Shown here piece by piece: positions 32,457 through 44,350 of a stretch of 64,000 nucleotides of DNA; the stretch's first letter is position 1; each line of letters starts with the position of its first letter. Both the position numbers and the translations under genes were made by a program. The DNA comes from Tieghemiomyces parasiticus (taxonomy: Eukaryota; Kickxellomycota; Dimargaritomycetes; Dimargaritales; Dimargaritaceae), in NCBI GenBank assembly GCA_027575765.1, contig JANBPT010000035.1, positions 37,709-101,708 on the forward strand. The letters are read 5' to 3'. A model generated the notes under the pieces. It did not search any database, was not told the DNA's origin, and was given only the letters and a program-made list of their open reading frames with translations.

Positions 32457-35400
32457 CTACGTGGCGGTCACCGTGACTTCCTGGACCGTGACAAAAAGGT
32501 CCAATAGCTCATCCTCCGTCAGATCGAGGTCTCCATCGTCGTTGTCCAGGCTCGTAAGTGGGTGGTCCGGCTGGCACTTCTGCAAGGCGTCCAGGTGGGA
32601 GTCAGGTCCGTGGTGGGCGTAGTATAACTGCACCAGATCAAGGGCGGTCCGACGGCGTGCTGGATCGATGCGTGCCTCTTGCAAGGTGAACGCCATTAGG
32701 GCCGCTAGGCGGTCGCCCCGGACGAGGTGGCGTACAAAGGCGGATACATACGGCGTTGCGGCGATGTGTACGTAAGCCCGAGTGCGGTCCACAGCGTCGT
32801 AGATCAGGGCCTTAACACGGTCAGGGCTCGCTAGAGAGTAATTGGTGGCTGTCGCAGTCGTGCCCAAAAGTTCTACGAGGGCAGCCGGATTTAGCTGGTC
32901 CAACCGGGTCTGTACCACTCGATCCGCTTCGGCATCGGTGGGGAGGACGGCGGCGGCCTGCAGCAGCCATGACACAGGCCTGCCTCGGTCCAGGATGCGC
33001 AGGAAGTGCGCGACGGGAAGTCGGTCGAGCATGGGGCACCGGAGGGCAAAGGCCAGGCCGGCGTCCAAGGTCTCCATGGCAGGCGATAGAGACCCGTCCG
33101 AGTCGACCTCCGTCTGTGAACGGCTCAGGAGTCCCTGGCAGACATCCGCCCAAAGCTGTGGGAGACATGGGAGGGCGGCTAGGGCCGGTATGGCCCCGAC
33201 GGCTGGTAGGATCCGCACCAGGTAGGTCAGCATCTGGTGAGCCAGTAGCCGTTGGAGAACGTTCTCCATGAGTGTGGGGTCGTATACCTCAAAGTCAAGG
33301 CAGATGTTACCGACGAGTTGGGCCGCCTGGAATAAAAGAGGGGAGGCGAAGGGTTGGTTGCGAACACATTGTTAGGGGTGAGAAGCATAGTATGACTTTA
33401 GGACATACCCAAGCTCAGGTTATCACACCCTCAAAATAGGCCAGGTCCATGACACGTCCCGTAACGGTGGGTTCACTTACTTTGGGCTCGGCGTGATACC
33501 CAAGCCAAACGGTCCGGGCCAGGGCAGACTTGCGACTGGCATGGAAATCTTCGACGCTCTGAGGGATACGGAGGTGTTCAAAGTCGGCGAGGTAGAGTAG
33601 CGTGCGCAGGTAATCGCGTACCTGTTGGACGTCCTGGGCGGCGGCGATAAGCGCCGGAGAGGCGTGCTGGAAGAGCACGCTTAGGGCGCGCACGCGATGA
33701 AGGGCGGTGCAGCGGGACCGGCCTTTGTAGGCAAACTCGAGGAGGCGGTGGACCCCAGAGGCAGGGGAGAAGGCGGCTAGAATGTAGAGAATTCGGCGTT
33801 GGCGCGCCCGTTCGGCCGGATCTACGCGGCCCAGTAAACTGAGCTGGAGGTGGGCGGACGGGAGCAGATCGACCGTATCCACCGCGAGGGGTTCAAGGAG
33901 CCAAGTTGTGAGAAGATGATCACGTACCTTGTCAATATCGAGGTTGTGTCGCGCGGCCACGTCGGCGGCCAGGCTATGCACGTCTGGTCGGCCCCCGGTT
34001 TGCCACGCAGCCGAGCCCTGTTCCACGTACAACGTCTCCAGGAGTCGTATGGGCTCAGCGACCAGTTCAGCGTACTGGCCCAGGCCGTGATCTAATAGCT
34101 GGCACTCAGTATCGGTAGCCAGGTAGTACCCGCGGAGGTTGGCCACCGCTGCGCGAGCGCGTTCAGCCTCCGGGCTGGACTCGTGAGTCGCCTCCCGCGC
34201 GGTGTGCCGGTGCAGTACCCGCTCCGAGAGCTGGTAGGCCGTGCGCAAGGCCTGAAGCCGCTCGGGACCACAGGGCAGAGCGTCGGCCGCCGCCTTAGCG
34301 ACGCTGATGGCCACTTCGGGGTTGCGGATTTTGACCACGACTGCCTTAATGTCGTGAAAAGTGGGCGCGGGCCCGCTGTCCTCGTCAGCGGGATCAGGGT
34401 CGTTGGCGACCATAGCGGGGACGGGGTAGTGGCGGGCCAGCCGGGCTAGGAGATCCTGGGCCAGGTGAGTGTATACATCGTCCGGGGCCAGACCTAGCGG
34501 TATGGCTAGCGGAAGGAGACGTGGCACAGTGCTCTCGTGCAGTTCCGGCCGCAGGACCTCCCAGGGGTGCGCCATGAGCATGTGGAATGGCAGTCGTTTG
34601 GCGCTGCGTTGATCAGATTCGGGAGTCGCACCTTCTGGATCATTCGCTTCGGCAGCCGCGGCCTGGACTCGGGCCCGGTCAGCGGCCAGTTCCGCTGCGG
34701 AAGGCAGGGAGCGGCGTCCATAGCTGTAGAGGGTGTCGAGGACGATCAGCCCCCGACGGGCATACTCGTCGTCGCGGGCAGTACGCACAAACTCGAGGGC
34801 GAGGTAAATGCGTTCATAAGAGTACGAAGACAACCGTGGCAGGACCTCGTCAGCCAGCTGATCCGCCAGTCTGTCAGTGCGCGTGACCTGGTGGGCGGCC
34901 ACGGCGAACCGGGATCGGAGGTCGTCCGTGTCGGTGGTCGGAGTATCCGGGGTTAGTAGGAGCACACGGACGTACTCTGTGAGGGCCGCGTCGTCCTCAA
35001 GTTGGTAGGCACGAGCAAATTCGAGGGCGGTGTCGAGGTCGAGTCCCGTGCGCCGAAGTAACGGGCCCAGTAGGCCTACCAGGTGGACATGGCGGCGCTC
35101 GAGATCGGTTACGTTGCTGCTGAATAGGCGCCGGTCAAAGGAGATGCGTAAAAGTTGCAGCTGGTGCCACCACCGAGCATTAGCGGCCAGCTCCTGGCAT
35201 GACACCAGGATGGCCCGCTGGCGCCAGAGGAGGGCATAGGCCACGCCCATGGCGGCGAACCGCTCGGCACGCGAGAAATCGTCGGCCGTATGCTGCACGC
35301 TCTGGCGGAAGTGGGCGTGGCCCGTCTCCAGCGGTAGCAGGACCAGGTAAGCCAAGGCCAGCGGGAGGTCCAGACGCGGGGCGCGAGCGAGGTGAGGAAA

Positions 35401-38400
35401 TAGTTGGGCCACGGTGTTATGGAGGTCATGCGGGTCAGGGAGAAGGTCGCCGGGGCTGGTAAAGGTCAGGGGCGGGCCCATGGTACCGAGCCGGGCGAAT
35501 TGGCCGGCGGCGCGAGCAGGTTCATAGACCCGGTGGCCCAGGTCCTGCTGAAACAGGGCCACACACAGGCCCAGGTGGCGGTGCTGAGCGAGGTGGGTGC
35601 GCAACGCGCGAAGGGACTCTGGGACATAAGCTACTTGGCCACTATCTGCGGCCCGACCCTTGCCCTTGCCTTTACCCTTACCGGGGTGGGCCATGATGGC
35701 CTTCACTGCGACCGGGTCGATCTCAGCCCCCCAGGCGTGAATATAGCGGAAGGCCAGGGTGAGCGATTCGACCGTATCGAGGACGAGGCCCTGCTCCACG
35801 AATTCGTCACGGAAAGCCTCGAGCGTCAACGGCGTCGGGTCGATGAGGTTAGCGGGGACTGGGGCGACATTTGCGGCCGAAACGGGGAGGATTGACATGC
35901 TTCCGGCTGCAGCAAAGCCGAACGAGCAGCTGGCCTGGCCTCCTGATGCTGACGATCGGAAAGAACGCGACGCCTCCGTGGAGGGCCGGATAACTGTCGT
36001 CGATTCTAACGTCCCCATGGGTGTCGGCCGCGTGAGCCGCTGGTAATCACCGTGCTCGGTGTGACGGCCAATGTCGGCCAGGGTTAGCCATGCCGTACAC
36101 TCGTCCAAGGCGTCCGTAAGTACCGCATCGGGCACAGTTGCCACGGCCTCACGCAGACATTCGGTAAGGCGGAGGGCGGTTGGCAGGGCTGCTGCATCGG
36201 CGTGCTCGGCCAGTCGGGCCGCAGCCGCCCGGGCGACACGGCGAAGGGCCTCGGCAGTAGCATCCGACGGACCCGCTGCTAGGAGGTCACGGCACAGAGT
36301 ATCGGCGGCTGTCCATATTCCACGGGCGGCGGCATGTTCCGCCACGGTGGCACGGAGGGTCGAGAGGTTGCACCCCAGAGCTTGAGCCAAACGGGGTACC
36401 TCGCGCGGAAAACGATCGCCGGCTATGGGGCCCTGGTTGCCGGTGGTTGGGGAGGCGCCGATTTGGGTGGTGAGGAGGTAGCAGGCGGTAGCTAGACGGC
36501 CAGTCTCATCCCGGATGTCGGCGGGACGGAGCCGATGGCCGTAAGTGGTGTGCACGCTCTTGAGGACAGTCAGCTGGTCGACAGCGGCCTCCAGGGCGTC
36601 GAGGCGGAGCGGGGCGTCGTCAGATTTGACAGTGGGTGGTACGAGAGTGGGCAAGGCACGTGCAATGGCCAGGCCCATGGCCACGTACCGGCGGTACAAC
36701 CCGTCGGGATCTTGAGGTTGTCCATTTATCCCGGTCTCCGTTGAGCCTTGGGGCGAGCCTATACCCGCGAGTTTGTCCAGCTGGTCCTGTAGCCACGCCA
36801 GTACTTGGTGGGTGACGAACGCCGCTCGGCGGACACGCACACCATCGTCCTCATCGGCTTCCGATTGGTTCGGATCGTGGCTATCTAATTGATCGTCGCT
36901 GTCGCTAACCTCACAGTCCACACCCTGCTTTCCCGTAATAATCTCCTGCAGTGCGGCAGGCAGCTGCGCCTCGACTCCATGCTCCACTAGGGCTTGCAGC
37001 CGGTGGGCGCAGGCGTCGAGGGGCCTCAGGTGGTGATAGGCCCGTACCACACGCAGGGCGTCGGCCAGGGCGCGGGGCTCGTTGACCTGGGAGGTGATAT
37101 AGCGCACCAGGCCCTTGGCCAGGGCCAGATTGGACACGTTAAACACCTTGACACCATAACGGAGGAGCATGCGGCGCAATCGCATCAGTCGGAACTGCTC
37201 ACGGAGCTCTGCTCCATGGCGTCGGTCGCGGAATCGGCGTAGCAAGTCACGGATGAGGGCGTCTACCTCCGGGGACCACGGAATTGGTGTGCGGCGCATC
37301 AGTTCTAGTCCCACAGTGAGGCGGCTATCCGGACGGCGGAGGTAAGGAAGGGCGACTAGGACGCGGGCCTCCCAAGAGGCCCCCGCAAGGGTGGCAGCCG
37401 GTTGGTCCAGGACGTTGAGGCAGTACTCGGTGAGCAGCTCCTCACGGTCCAGCCCGTGGCGGGCGGCGTATGGCAGGAGGTGTTCAGTGATGGCCTCAGG
37501 GAGCAAGTGGGGAGCCGACACCCGCTCCAGGAGATCTAAGGCCACGGTGGCAGGCGAACGGGCCGCGTAGTCAGTCAGGCGAATTCGCAGACCGTGCTCG
37601 TCCCACAGGTGGCACAGGTCGGCCAATTGTTCCGATAGAGTGCCCGACGTGCCCAGGGTGCTGACCACGGTGTCGCAAGACCCGCCAGGGTTGACGGAGC
37701 GGCCCGACATATCACCAAGCCCATCAGCCGTGTCAGTGTTTCCCGGACCGGCGAGTCTGGCCAGGGTGTGGTCAAGGAATGCGGATGGGGTCAGCGCCAC
37801 CGCGGCGGGCAGATCGACGCCATCGTGAGATAATACCTTAATCAGATCTAAAGCACGGTGCGGGGCCCGATCGCGTAGTTCGAGTAGGCGGGCCCGCTCT
37901 TCCACCCAGTGCGCCAGGGCCTGCCGCTGGATCGATGAACGGAGGTCAGGGATGAGGTCCTGCCGTAGCCAGGTGGTGAGGCGGTCCACGGGGAACTCGG
38001 GCGGTACGGCAGTTAGGACCGGGATAAAATATTCAGCCAGGCCGCGGCTTGTTTCCCCGGGGGCGCCCGCGTGGCGGCGCCACAGTGTGAGGGCCGAGTC
38101 AACGTAGCCCTGGGCCAAGTAGGACTTAACCGCGTCACCCATATCCGCCGTGCGGAAGTGCTGCCAGTGGTCCGGGTGGAATCGGTGTAGGTCGAGGGGC
38201 CCGTCGTGGAGCAAGCGCCAGGTGCCCAGGCGATACATGTCAGCGCGCACACCTGCCCGTACGGTCATCAGGTCGGTTTGGGCCGATGCGTAAGCCGTTT
38301 CTTCGTCGTCGTTGGCATCCGCAATCAGCGCTAGCTGCCGTTCGAGGCGCTTCTGGGTGCGCTGTAGGAGGTAAAGGGTACTAGCGTCATCAGGCATTGG

Positions 38401-39903
38401 CCAGTGCCTGGCCCGGCGCGCGGCCTCCACGGCATCACCGATACAGTCCAAACGGTCGGCAAGTATCGCCACAGGGAGCCGGTCGGCCAACGTGCGGAGC
38501 AGAGCGGTCACAGTAGGTGGGTTACAGTACGCCGGCGCCCAGTCTGGGGGCGGGTGGATCTGAAGGTGGGCCACTGCCTGGGCCAGGAAGGTCGCCAGCT
38601 CAGCCTCGTGGACAGGTGAGGGGTCCAAATCTTGACGTTCGGCGAAGGCCAATGCCTCGAGGTAGCGACTGGCCTGTAGAAGGCGGAACAGCTGCTGCTC
38701 GGGAGCAGTGGTCGTCAAAGCGGCCAATTGGATGACTTCCTCAGCGTGCGGGGTCGTTAGGGCGAGGAAGATCCCTGCGGCACCGTCACCAGTCGACGAG
38801 ATCAGCTGGGCCCTCGCGGGAGCACGCTGTGCAAAACTGGTCGAGCCGTCCACCAGGTTCACCAGGCGTAGCTCGCCCCCTGGGGAACTGGACGGGTCTC
38901 CGGTGTTGATAAGGGCGGCCGCCATGACCGAGATTGCGGTGCGCGTGATTGGCCCGGGAGTCAGGGTAGCGGCCGAAACCGGAACGCAATCAACAACGAG
39001 GGCATCGGGATGATGGCGCAGAACCAGGAGGGTATCCGTGTCAAATAGCGTAAGGTGGCCAATGGTATCGCGGAGCAGCATGAGCCGCCCGGCAGCGTGG
39101 AACGTGAGACTTGTCAGGGGAACGGGTTGGTGGGCGACAGGTAGGTGGTGACGGGCCATGTGGCGGGTCACTTGGGTCACGGATGACTGACCGCTTGGAT
39201 CCTCGCTGTCGTCTTCCGGTGCGCCAAAACCGACGATCGCCGCCGGGCCGTTGGCGAGGAGCAGCAGTTCTGACGGAGGGGACCGGTCGACTTGGTCCGT
39301 ATTCGTTGGTACAGCGACCAGATCGCGGACCTGGCTGACAGGTAACCCCGGTATAGCCTTCGTCAGGTCTAGCGCCTCGACGTGGAGGGCAGTCCGCAGG
39401 GCCTGTGCCCGGGCCCCGTCCTTGGCATCTAAGGCCGCCTCTAGCGCGGGTAGATCAAGGTGGCGGACGCGTAGCAAGTAACGATCCAGGACCACCATAG
39501 CCAGGTCGTGAGGACCAGCGGCAGCGCCGAGAAAGGCCATACCTTGAAAGAACGTTGCTGTCTTCGTGGCTGCGGCCAGTCCCTCGGTGATGCTGTTGGC
39601 GACAGATTTTGGGACCAGGTCGCTCACGGCCACAGCTAGGAGGGGCTCCTGAGTTGCAAGGCTGATGAAGGTCAGGTGGCCCAGGCGGTCGCCGACCACG
39701 ATGAATTGAGCGGTCGGGTCAAACGCTACTCCGTCGGCCGGGCCGTGGAGGGTGACAGTGGCCAGGTGGGTACGGGCCTCGGCATCGAGTAGGTGTAGTT
39801 GCGGACCAGTCAGAACGGCCAGGGCCCGTTTCGAGGCGAGGGCGTGGGCAATTGCATGGGCACCGAGCCGCGCGCGGGGCTCTAAAAACAGATCAGGGGC
39901 CAT
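32457..39903 (-). CDS. KNTC1: Kinetochore-associated protein KNTC1 / Rough deal (ROD)
   Basis: ROD is the scaffold of the Rod-Zwilch-ZW10 (RZZ) complex, which forms the kinetochore corona and recruits Mad1-Mad2 and dynein (via Spindly). One very large exon (33481-39903) and a 3' exon (32457-33326) join in phase 0 to 2430 residues (human 2209). The N-terminus (~1-400) has beta-propeller-like repeats (AVLTGPQLHLLDAEA, FIVVGDRLGHLTFISL). The Rod_C-type region begins around 870 with LREQFRLMRLRRMLLRYGVK. The 3' exon opens with LVGNICLDFEVYDPTLM, matching the KNTC1 C-terminal block. Between them is alpha-solenoid. The frame is open to 39972 but the first ATG is 39903. ROD-like proteins share a fold with Sec39/NAG; length and C-terminal block favour ROD. 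Confidence 0.82.
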
Positions 39904-40686
39904 TACACCCGACAAAGTGGTGCTAGGCCGGAGGGAAGGAGGAATCAGCAGTCGGAGATGGTGACGTTGCAAGAGGGAGTTGAAATATGGATAGATATGT
40001 ATGATGCGGGAGGTTGGGAATGAAGGGGAGGGGCCAGGTCAATTAAGGAAAGGCGCCGCCGGATACCAGCCATACAAACAGAGCTCCCCGAGTATCAAGG
40101 GCGGGGCTGGTCACATAATTTTCCAACTCCGCTCGACTGTTTCCCCGCACCTGGAAACGTCAACGCCCCCCTCCCCGATCCATGAGGAGGTGGGCTGGGA
40201 ATTGAACCGTAAACCGTGATTAAGCGTCCTGCATATTCAATGGCAGCGCGGCTGGGAATTGCTCTGCCAACTGGTATACTTTGGGCGGCCCTAGGTGTAG
40301 TATCCAGCGCGTACCTTGGAAAGCCAAGGACTGCGAGTACAGAGGACCCATGAAAATGATCATACGCAATTTACTGAGTACTTACACTGTAATCCTAAGG
40401 GTCCTGGTCGCTAACGGTAGGTAAGGTAGCGAAGGGCTAAAGCCAGCCATGTTATACGCCTGGCAGCCGCACCTCTTATTCGGTCACAGCGTGGTTGCGC
40501 GCTCGGGCCAATGGCCGGGGTGCTTCTGAATAGCCAACCACGCCGCCGCGCGCGTCCCTTGAAAACGGAAGAGGCCGAGCCGCTCCTGGGCCGTCCGTAC
40601 AACTCAATTCCACCAACCCTCCCTTCTGTTCCTTGCATTTTTCCCATTCCGCCCATTTCCTCCCCGTGCCACACCTCGTTACCAAG
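39904..40686. other. KNTC1 / RPB11 divergent intergenic region
   Basis: About 780 bp carrying both promoters. Around 40180-40280 the minus strand resembles a broken tRNA-Lys (see findings). Nothing else was recognised. Confidence 0.4.
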
Positions 40687-41547
40687 ATGAACGCCCCCGA
40701 TTTCTACGAGATGTTCACCCTTCCCGAGGGGGTGAAGAAGTAGGTTCAACTCGCGTTGCCTCGTATCGCATCATTAAGGGGCCGGCTACGTTCCACCGTC
40801 AGCAGTGTCCATACGCTAATATTGTTGGCACACATTCCCCGAACACACGAGTACGCCTTGGCTTTCTAGGGTTGGCGTCCATCTCGATCTGAAGCAACCC
40901 AATACGGCCATATTCGAGATCCAGAAGGAAGACCACACCCTCGGTAATATCCTGACCAAGTAAGTCGCGCTGCTATCCACACGGGGCCAGCGTCAGCATA
41001 AGGCGGTCCAGAGTTTCCTTGGGGTTCACACCAACGCGTCCTCTAACCCGATGATGATCCCTGCTGCTCCACTCGTCCCCAGGAAACTCCATAAGGACAA
41101 CCGCGTCCTATTCTCTGGCTACAAGTCCCCCCACCCTCTGGAACACAAGATCCTGATCCGCGTCCAGACCACTGAGGAGACAACGCCCACCGGCGCCCTT
41201 AAGGACGCCATCACCAGTCTACTGGCCGAGCTCACCAACATTAAGGCGCGGTTCGAGGTACGTAATAACATTTGCCATCCCCCCGTGCTGGCCGTGGAGG
41301 TGGTAGGGGCCCACGTCCCTCACTCGCACACCTGGCGAATCAGCGTCGCTTACCCTCTACGATTATTTTTTTCCAACCCTCTCCCCCTTGATGCTCCAAA
41401 TCGCCACAGTTCGATCTCATCCGCGTAAAGGCCGAACAGGAAGCCCGCCAAGGGGGTGACCTGGCAGCCCCGGGTGCGGGCCGGTCGGCCTACCCGGCGG
41501 ACGGTATAGATGGTGCGGCCGCCGTTAATTTGGACGTCGATTTTTAG
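40687..41547 (+). CDS. RPB11: RNA polymerase II subunit Rpb11
   Basis: Small Pol II subunit that pairs with Rpb3 to nucleate core assembly (alpha-like heterodimer). Exons 40687-40739, 40870-40959, 41083-41257 and 41410-41547 give 151 residues. Start MNAPDFYEMFTLPEG and the hallmark EIQKEDHTLGNIL, then VLFSGYKSPHPLEHKILIRVQT, identify Rpb11 rather than the Pol I/III paralogue Rpc19. The C-terminal tail is ~30 residues longer than in human and rich in Gly, Ala and Asp. All introns interrupt conserved sequence cleanly, which confirms the joins. Converges with GAA1, 128 bp apart. Confidence 0.95.
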
Positions 41548-41675
41548 ATGGAGGATTGCTAAAGATTGGCTGAGACACGGCGGAGTTGCCTGCCTGGCCA
41601 TTTATGGTACATAAAGCACAGTGTGTAATTATTATGTCGAGTTCAAAAGGCAGGCGATTCAAGCTGGTAAGAAAT

Positions 41676-43694
41676 CTAGCCCCACAGGACGGTCAGCGCG
41701 GCCAGAATGGAAGGCACGTAGACCCCACCTAGGAGTGGGTACAACCACGACCCAAAGAGGTCATTCTCGATCATGAGGAAATGTACGAGCCGCTCCCAGG
41801 GAACGGCCGTGGCCTGGCTGATGAGCCAGAGCAGGCCAGGCGGGGAGACGAACGCCAGGTAGGCCGTCAGGACCAGACGGCTAGGTAGGGATGCTCCGGA
41901 GGCCGCCGGCGACGATGGCGCAGCCGACCAGGAGCCGACGGGGGCATCAATTTCACGGCGCAGGCGGAGGTCAGCAGCGATGGCCAGCAGAGGTGGGTGG
42001 CCCACAGGGAGTAGGGCGAAGGGCACGGCGGTTAGGAGAGCATAGAGCAGAGCCAGGCTGAAGTTGATGGTGGACACGGCAGTAATGGTCAGCATGGTCA
42101 CGAGAAGGGTGACTACGCGGAGGAGACGGGTGTCACAGCGGACGCCGCGCTGAACGAGCCCGTACCAAAACGCCGTGATGACCACCACTGAGCCGGTTCC
42201 GACCAGGAGGTGAATACGGGCATCTCCAGACGACGCCACTGGTACTAGGAGGTTAAGGAGCGCGGGGAGGGCCAAGAGGGTGCCGCCGGCACCGAGGAAA
42301 TAGACGGCGAGTACAACGGCCACCTCGGGAGCGTGGAGCCAGAACGTGAGGTGGTCAAACTGGCGGCGCGGGAACTGGTGCCGAACCTGCTGGAGGGCGT
42401 CCTTGATGGCGGTCGCCGGAACGCGGTAGTAGGCCGCCGCATCCCACCAGCTTTCCAAGGCGGACGCCAGCAACCCGGCAGCCAGAATAAGCACGGGAGG
42501 GATAAAGTCGGCGATGGAAATGTACTGCCAGGGCGATGCCAGCAGGTAAATGAAGAAGGACTGGTGGAAATGTTCGAGGAGGTTACTCAGGCTGCGGAAA
42601 GTCGATTCGACCACCCGGCCTAGAGACATAAAGTGGATGCGAGGTCCATCGCCACTGATGGCCGCCCGGGCCCGCAAGGTGACGGCGTCAATCCGGTACC
42701 GGTGGAACATGGCGTGCGGGCCACCAGTGAGGCCGAGCGCCGAGACGGCCATGGTAGCCACAAGAGTCCGCATAGATTCCTGGTAGTGGGCCCACAGGAG
42801 TGGCCACTGGGCCAGGTCGGTGATGTCACGGTCACGTGCGCTGAGCAGGGCCGGGGTCGCACGGTCCAGGTGATGGAGGGTGAATGGGACCTGGTTGTGG
42901 CGGGCGATGCGGGCCAGTATGTTGATCAGGTCTAGGTTGGGGAGTTGCCCGTTCTTTCCCTCGAAGAACACACCGACGGTATCGTAGTCGGGGGCCGGCG
43001 GAAGTTCCAGGTGGAGCGCGGCCTGGATGGCGCCGGACCGAACGGTCAGGGGCTGGGCAGCCGGGTGGTCCTCCCCATGGTAGGACCGCAACCACAACTC
43101 GGCGCCCACGTCGCCCTGGTCGGTGATCAGCACGATGATATCTTTGGACCAGTGGCTGGTCGTCGCAAAGTACTCGGCCAGGGACAACGCTAAAGCAATG
43201 CCACTGCTGTTATCCGTAGAGTTGTCTGCTGACCGCCAGGAGGCGGACAGGACCAACGCCTCGGTGGTATCCCCGCGCGGGGCGTAGAGCACGCCGTGGA
43301 CGTTAGTCCCGTTCAGTACGCGGCCAGCAAACCGGTCAGCGTACGTAAACCGTTGGGTCTCGGCGTGGTAACCCCGAGCGTTCAGGGTGTCGAGCACGTG
43401 CGCGACCTGACCTGCCCGGTCGGTCTCAAAGGCGGCCAGTCGGTCGCGGTGGACCCCGGCTGTCCGTGCCTCGTCATCCCAGTAGTGCAGGTGAGCCTGA
43501 TTGGGGAGGAGGGCATTTTCAGAAAGGTACGTGTTGCGGCTGTAGAAGGTTGACGGGAAGGCGACAAGCCATAGGAATCCCAGAGCTAGTAGTACTCGGC
43601 TTAGCAGGCGAATGTGAGAGTGGACGAACTGGATGGCCCGTTGCAAGCGCTGAGTGCGCTTGATGAGGCGCCCAGCTGCGACGGAGTCGGTCAT
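41676..43694 (-). CDS. GAA1: GPI transamidase subunit Gaa1
   Basis: ER membrane subunit of the GPI transamidase (with Gpi8, Gpi16, Gpi17, Gab1) that attaches GPI anchors to proteins. Single exon, 672 residues. One N-terminal transmembrane helix (~31-48) is followed by the Gaa1 signature RNTYLSENALLPNQAH. A lumenal M28-peptidase-like domain includes LVLSASWRSADNS and GIALALSLAEYF, then SKDIIVLITDQGDVG; the zinc ligands of true peptidases are not expected in this family. Several transmembrane helices follow from ~395 to the C-terminus. The frame extends 20 codons upstream from a TTG, but the first ATG is 43694. Confidence 0.92.
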   Translation of the reverse strand: MTDSVAAGRLIKRTQRLQRAIQFVHSHIRLLSRVLLALGFLWLVAFPSTFYSRNTYLSENALLPNQAHLHYWDDEARTAGVHRDRLAAFETDRAGQVAHVLDTLNARGYHAETQRFTYADRFAGRVLNGTNVHGVLYAPRGDTTEALVLSASWRSADNSTDNSSGIALALSLAEYFATTSHWSKDIIVLITDQGDVGAELWLRSYHGEDHPAAQPLTVRSGAIQAALHLELPPAPDYDTVGVFFEGKNGQLPNLDLINILARIARHNQVPFTLHHLDRATPALLSARDRDITDLAQWPLLWAHYQESMRTLVATMAVSALGLTGGPHAMFHRYRIDAVTLRARAAISGDGPRIHFMSLGRVVESTFRSLSNLLEHFHQSFFIYLLASPWQYISIADFIPPVLILAAGLLASALESWWDAAAYYRVPATAIKDALQQVRHQFPRRQFDHLTFWLHAPEVAVVLAVYFLGAGGTLLALPALLNLLVPVASSGDARIHLLVGTGSVVVITAFWYGLVQRGVRCDTRLLRVVTLLVTMLTITAVSTINFSLALLYALLTAVPFALLPVGHPPLLAIAADLRLRREIDAPVGSWSAAPSSPAASGASLPSRLVLTAYLAFVSPPGLLWLISQATAVPWERLVHFLMIENDLFGSWLYPLLGGVYVPSILAALTVLWG

Positions 43695-44350
43695 GGGGAG
43701 TGGGGTGGATTGGGAAGCGGGGGTCTGGGGGGGGGTTGGAAATGTAAAGGACAAAACGTGTAATCACTATGCAAGGGGGGCTGGTAGTAAGGATCACCGA
43801 CCGGAATGGGTAGCGGGACCAATGCGGTAGCGCCAGTGAAGGACTCTCCTAATCTCCACTGACCCGCCAAGTGGTCAACGGAATGAGCGGCCCTCAGGGC
43901 TGCTAGTTATGAACCTGGGATATGCTGGCCTGTGCCCACCTACTGTTAGGTAATGCGATCAAGAATACGTGCGTGGGCGGAGTTTGCACGAACTACAACC
44001 ACGCTAGTGTGGCGATTCAGGTCCGAGTTGCGATTTCAAAGACCTCCGTTATGCGCACGTTGCGAAAACGGCGTTACGCGTGGTCGCTTTTAAAGGGCTT
44101 GCGTAGATTTGGCCCGTGCGATGGCAAGCGCCTATGCTGATGTACTCGCCCACACACCACTTATTCTATTATACCAAACCCACATTCACATTCTCTTGAC
44201 TCCTAGCGACCCTTACTTCCGAGAGACCAGCCGCTCCCAAATATACTCCCCGAGTCAACCCCGTCCCAGTTTCACTCTATCCTTTTGCCCAATTCGCTCG
44301 CAACCGTTGTCCGCCGGCCCGGCAGAACCCACGCCGCTTGACTCTCCACC
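43695..44350. other. GAA1 / UBZ4-protein divergent intergenic region
   Basis: About 650 bp with both promoters. Pyrimidine-rich sequence from ~44150 to 44350 probably is the leader of the downstream gene. No other element recognised. Confidence 0.35.
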
